Assembly (NCBI GenBank): GCA_902789665.1
Contig: CADAOY010000005.1
Location: 93,382-157,381, forward strand
From: an uncultured Lachnospiraceae bacterium
GTDB taxonomy: Bacteria > Bacillota > Clostridia > Lachnospirales > Lachnospiraceae
Direction of reading: 5' to 3'
DNA length: 64,000 nucleotides
Shown: piece by piece, positions 62,634 to 64,000 of the stretch
How positions within the stretch are numbered: position 1 is the first letter of the stretch
Layout: each line of letters opens with the position of its first letter
Translations under genes and position numbers: made by a program
Notes under the pieces: model-generated
What the model saw: only the letters and a program-made list of their open reading frames with translations
Databases searched by the model: none
What the model was told of the DNA's origin: nothing

Positions 62634-63746
62634 CTACATTGTAGTGCTTGCCTTCGGAAATTTTTCTTCCCCTTCGGAAATTTTTCTTCCGAGGTAGGTG
62701 CCGAAGGATTCATCCCATTTACAAACAAACTTTGTGGCGTTAAAAAGCGCATACCGCAGGTATCGTGACCCACGTTTTTCCATGTGCGAGTGTGATGAAT
62801 CAAGCTGACCGGATTGATATGTTGATGGTGATAATCCTGCATAAGCAAGAATCTTGTCTGCATTATCGAAGCGCTCAAAATCACCTACTTCCGCCAGAAT
62901 CATCGCTCCCATACGGTAATTGATACCGGGGATGGTCATTATCGGGGATTGTATTTCATCCATGATTGCTTTTATAGAGGCTTCGATTTCTTCAATCTCT
63001 TCGGAAAGTATCCAGATGAGATGAATGGTATGTCGTAGTTCCATGGATTTTGCGTCCATAGGTGTGCCGATAGAATTGATAGCGGCATTCCTGATCTCGA
63101 TAGCTTTATCCCGGCTGTATCGTCCTTTGGAAGAGGATTCGAGAAGTTTTTTGAGATGTGTCAAATGACATCCTGCAATGTAATCGGCACCGGGGAGTTC
63201 TTCTAAAAGCGTGTAGACGGAATTAAGGTGAAGCGTAGGAACAAGTTTCTCCAGTTCGGGGAATAGGATGTTCACAAGCCTGGCTAAAGAAGACTTGAGC
63301 TTAGAACGTTCATGAACCTTGTCAAAGCGATAACGGGTTAATGATTTCAACTCTTCGTTGTGATATGATGTTTCTGAGTAGGGCTTGAGTGTCCTATCGG
63401 TCATCAACATCATAGCAATCGAAGAGGCATCGACTTTATCCGTTTTCGTCTTTCTAAGGCTGAGACCTTTTCTGTAAAGATTTGTGTGTAGCGGGTTGAT
63501 AACAACGGTCGGGAAACCTTTATCAACGAGCGACGCCAGAAGATTGTTAGAATAGTGACCGGTAGCTTCAAGACCTACTTTTATTTCTGTCTTGTCAGAA
63601 GTCACTTCTTCGATTCTGGAGAAAAACTCATCAAAACCGACCTTGTCATTTGAGATGGTGAAGACTGGATAGAGCTTCAGGCCTTCGTCGTCAAGAATAC
63701 AGCAGTCATGCTTGTCCTTGGCAACATCGATACCAACATAGATCAT
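62634..63746 (-). pseudogene. IS110-family transposase, C-terminus frameshifted
   Basis: This is a DEDD (RuvC-like) recombinase of the IS110 family: MIYVGIDVAKDKHDCCILDD, VGLEATGHYSNNL, and NPLHTNLYRKGLSLRKTKTDKVDA. The C-terminal transposase_20 domain carries ITIPGINYRMGAMI-type sequence and LAYAGLSPSTYQSGQ. The frame ends early at 62634. Removing one copy of an exact 20-bp tandem duplication (62651-62690) restores reading to 62554, ending GRKISEGKHYNVAVS and about 25 further residues. The frameshift replaces the last 34 residues with 14. ATG 63746 fits AAGGAGG better than 63752. It may be inactive or weakly active. Confidence 0.88.
62651..62690. repeat. Exact 20-bp tandem duplication in the transposase gene
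   Basis: CCTTCGGAAATTTTTCTTCC occurs twice in a row, at 62651-62670 and 62671-62690. Twenty bases is not a multiple of three, so the duplication shifts the transposase frame. Confidence 0.97.
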
Positions 63747-63789
63747 AATCATGATCCTCCTTAAAAGTATTTGATGCTGCTGTTATAAG

Positions 63790-63985
63790 ATCCACAGGGC
63801 TCTTTGCATGCTGTAACCTCGTTCTACATAAACCGTCATGCGGTATCTAACTGATTAACAATTAAACAAAGAGACTGTGGTTGGAGCCTTTCGTAAACCG
63901 TCTATGCGGTAGGAGAACAAAACCAATCCACAGCATCTTTAACAGCATACCCGATACCTATAGAGAAGGTAAAGAATGGGTATGA
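63790..63985 (-). ncRNA. Candidate IS110 bridge RNA
   Basis: IS110 elements encode a bridge RNA upstream of the transposase with two looped arms, which specify target and donor. Here, on the minus strand, three stem-loops follow one another. The first pairs 63978-63984 with 63946-63952 (GGGTATG/CATACCC on the plus strand). The second pairs 63923-63933 with 63875-63884 (one bulge). The third pairs 63867-63873 with 63800-63806 (CAAAGAG/CTCTTTG). The last two each enclose a near-identical small hairpin, AAACCGTCTATGCGGTA and AAACCGTCATGCGGTA. TATTAT near 63989-63994 could be a -10 box. The boundaries are approximate. Confidence 0.6.
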
Positions 63986-64000
63986 CTATATAATACGAGG

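Larger units (their letters stand above)
62554..64000 (-). mobile_element. IS110-family insertion element (left part continues past window end)
   Basis: The element contains the transposase above and its 5' non-coding region. IS110 elements have no long terminal inverted repeats, so I cannot place the exact ends. The right end must lie between about 62330 and 62554, and the other end near or beyond 64000. Confidence 0.75.

Overview
The window reads like a piece of chromosome from a low-to-moderate G+C, Gram-positive anaerobe of the class Clostridia, most likely family Lachnospiraceae (relatives of Butyrivibrio, Roseburia or Eubacterium). The evidence is the dnaG-rpoD-trmK order, strong AAGGAGG ribosome binding sites, ferredoxin-dependent indolepyruvate oxidoreductase, a eukaryote-type HisA, a DUF4869 protein, and a Firmicutes-style type IV pilus locus. 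Species identity cannot be settled from the sequence alone.

Layout. 1-5.3 kb holds housekeeping genes: the 3' part of dnaG, rpoD with a very long Lys/Thr/Ala N-terminal tail, trmK, and a TGS-domain nucleoside kinase. RNase P RNA follows at 5.3-5.6 kb. 5.8-9.9 kb is an aryl-2-oxoacid operon (iorA, iorB, paaK-type ligase, ACT protein), leading into pcrA. 12.4-14.3 kb holds a small acidic membrane protein and a TrmA-family RNA methyltransferase. 14.5-33.2 kb is a complete-looking type IV pilus assembly locus. It opens with a giant 3254-residue prepilin-like protein, followed by three minor pilin-like proteins, a major pilin with its own promoter and terminator, a membrane-anchored unknown protein, a shortened prepilin-peptidase-like protein, PilC, a PilM-PilN fusion, PilO and PilB. 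No PilT is present. 33.2-42.9 kb is a mixed housekeeping stretch: YunG-like protein, NCS2 purine permease, diguanylate cyclase, dapA, dapB, hisA, csp, an EIIC-like membrane protein, aroQ, a degenerate LytM protein and a YerC/TrpR-like regulator.

43.2-62.3 kb is a cell-surface glycan locus. The left half (FAD oxidoreductase with a huge disordered tail, aldolase, TPP enzyme, NAD-dependent epimerase, GT2 glycosyltransferase) looks native in base composition. The right half (GT9-like proteins, nucleotidyltransferase-kinase fusion, SIS isomerase, radical SAM enzyme, sialyltransferase-like protein, flippase) is much more A+T-rich and looks acquired. At the junction sits a two-gene DUF4869/P-loop module bracketed by a perfect 29-bp direct repeat, one copy of which is the 3' end of the GT2 gene. 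The window ends in an IS110-family element. Its transposase is frameshifted near the C-terminus by an exact 20-bp tandem duplication, and its upstream non-coding region folds into a convincing candidate bridge RNA.

Two further patterns cut across the genes. Several intergenic gaps are strikingly G+C-rich islands that share words with each other, including a repeat with a GGGACGGGGG core. A 12-mer, AGTTATGTAAAC, occurs seven times exactly in the window, three of them in one 117-bp stretch. The strongest candidates for something new are the giant pilin-like adhesin and its unusual assembly set, the repeat-flanked DUF4869 module, and the bridge RNA with the damaged IS110 transposase.
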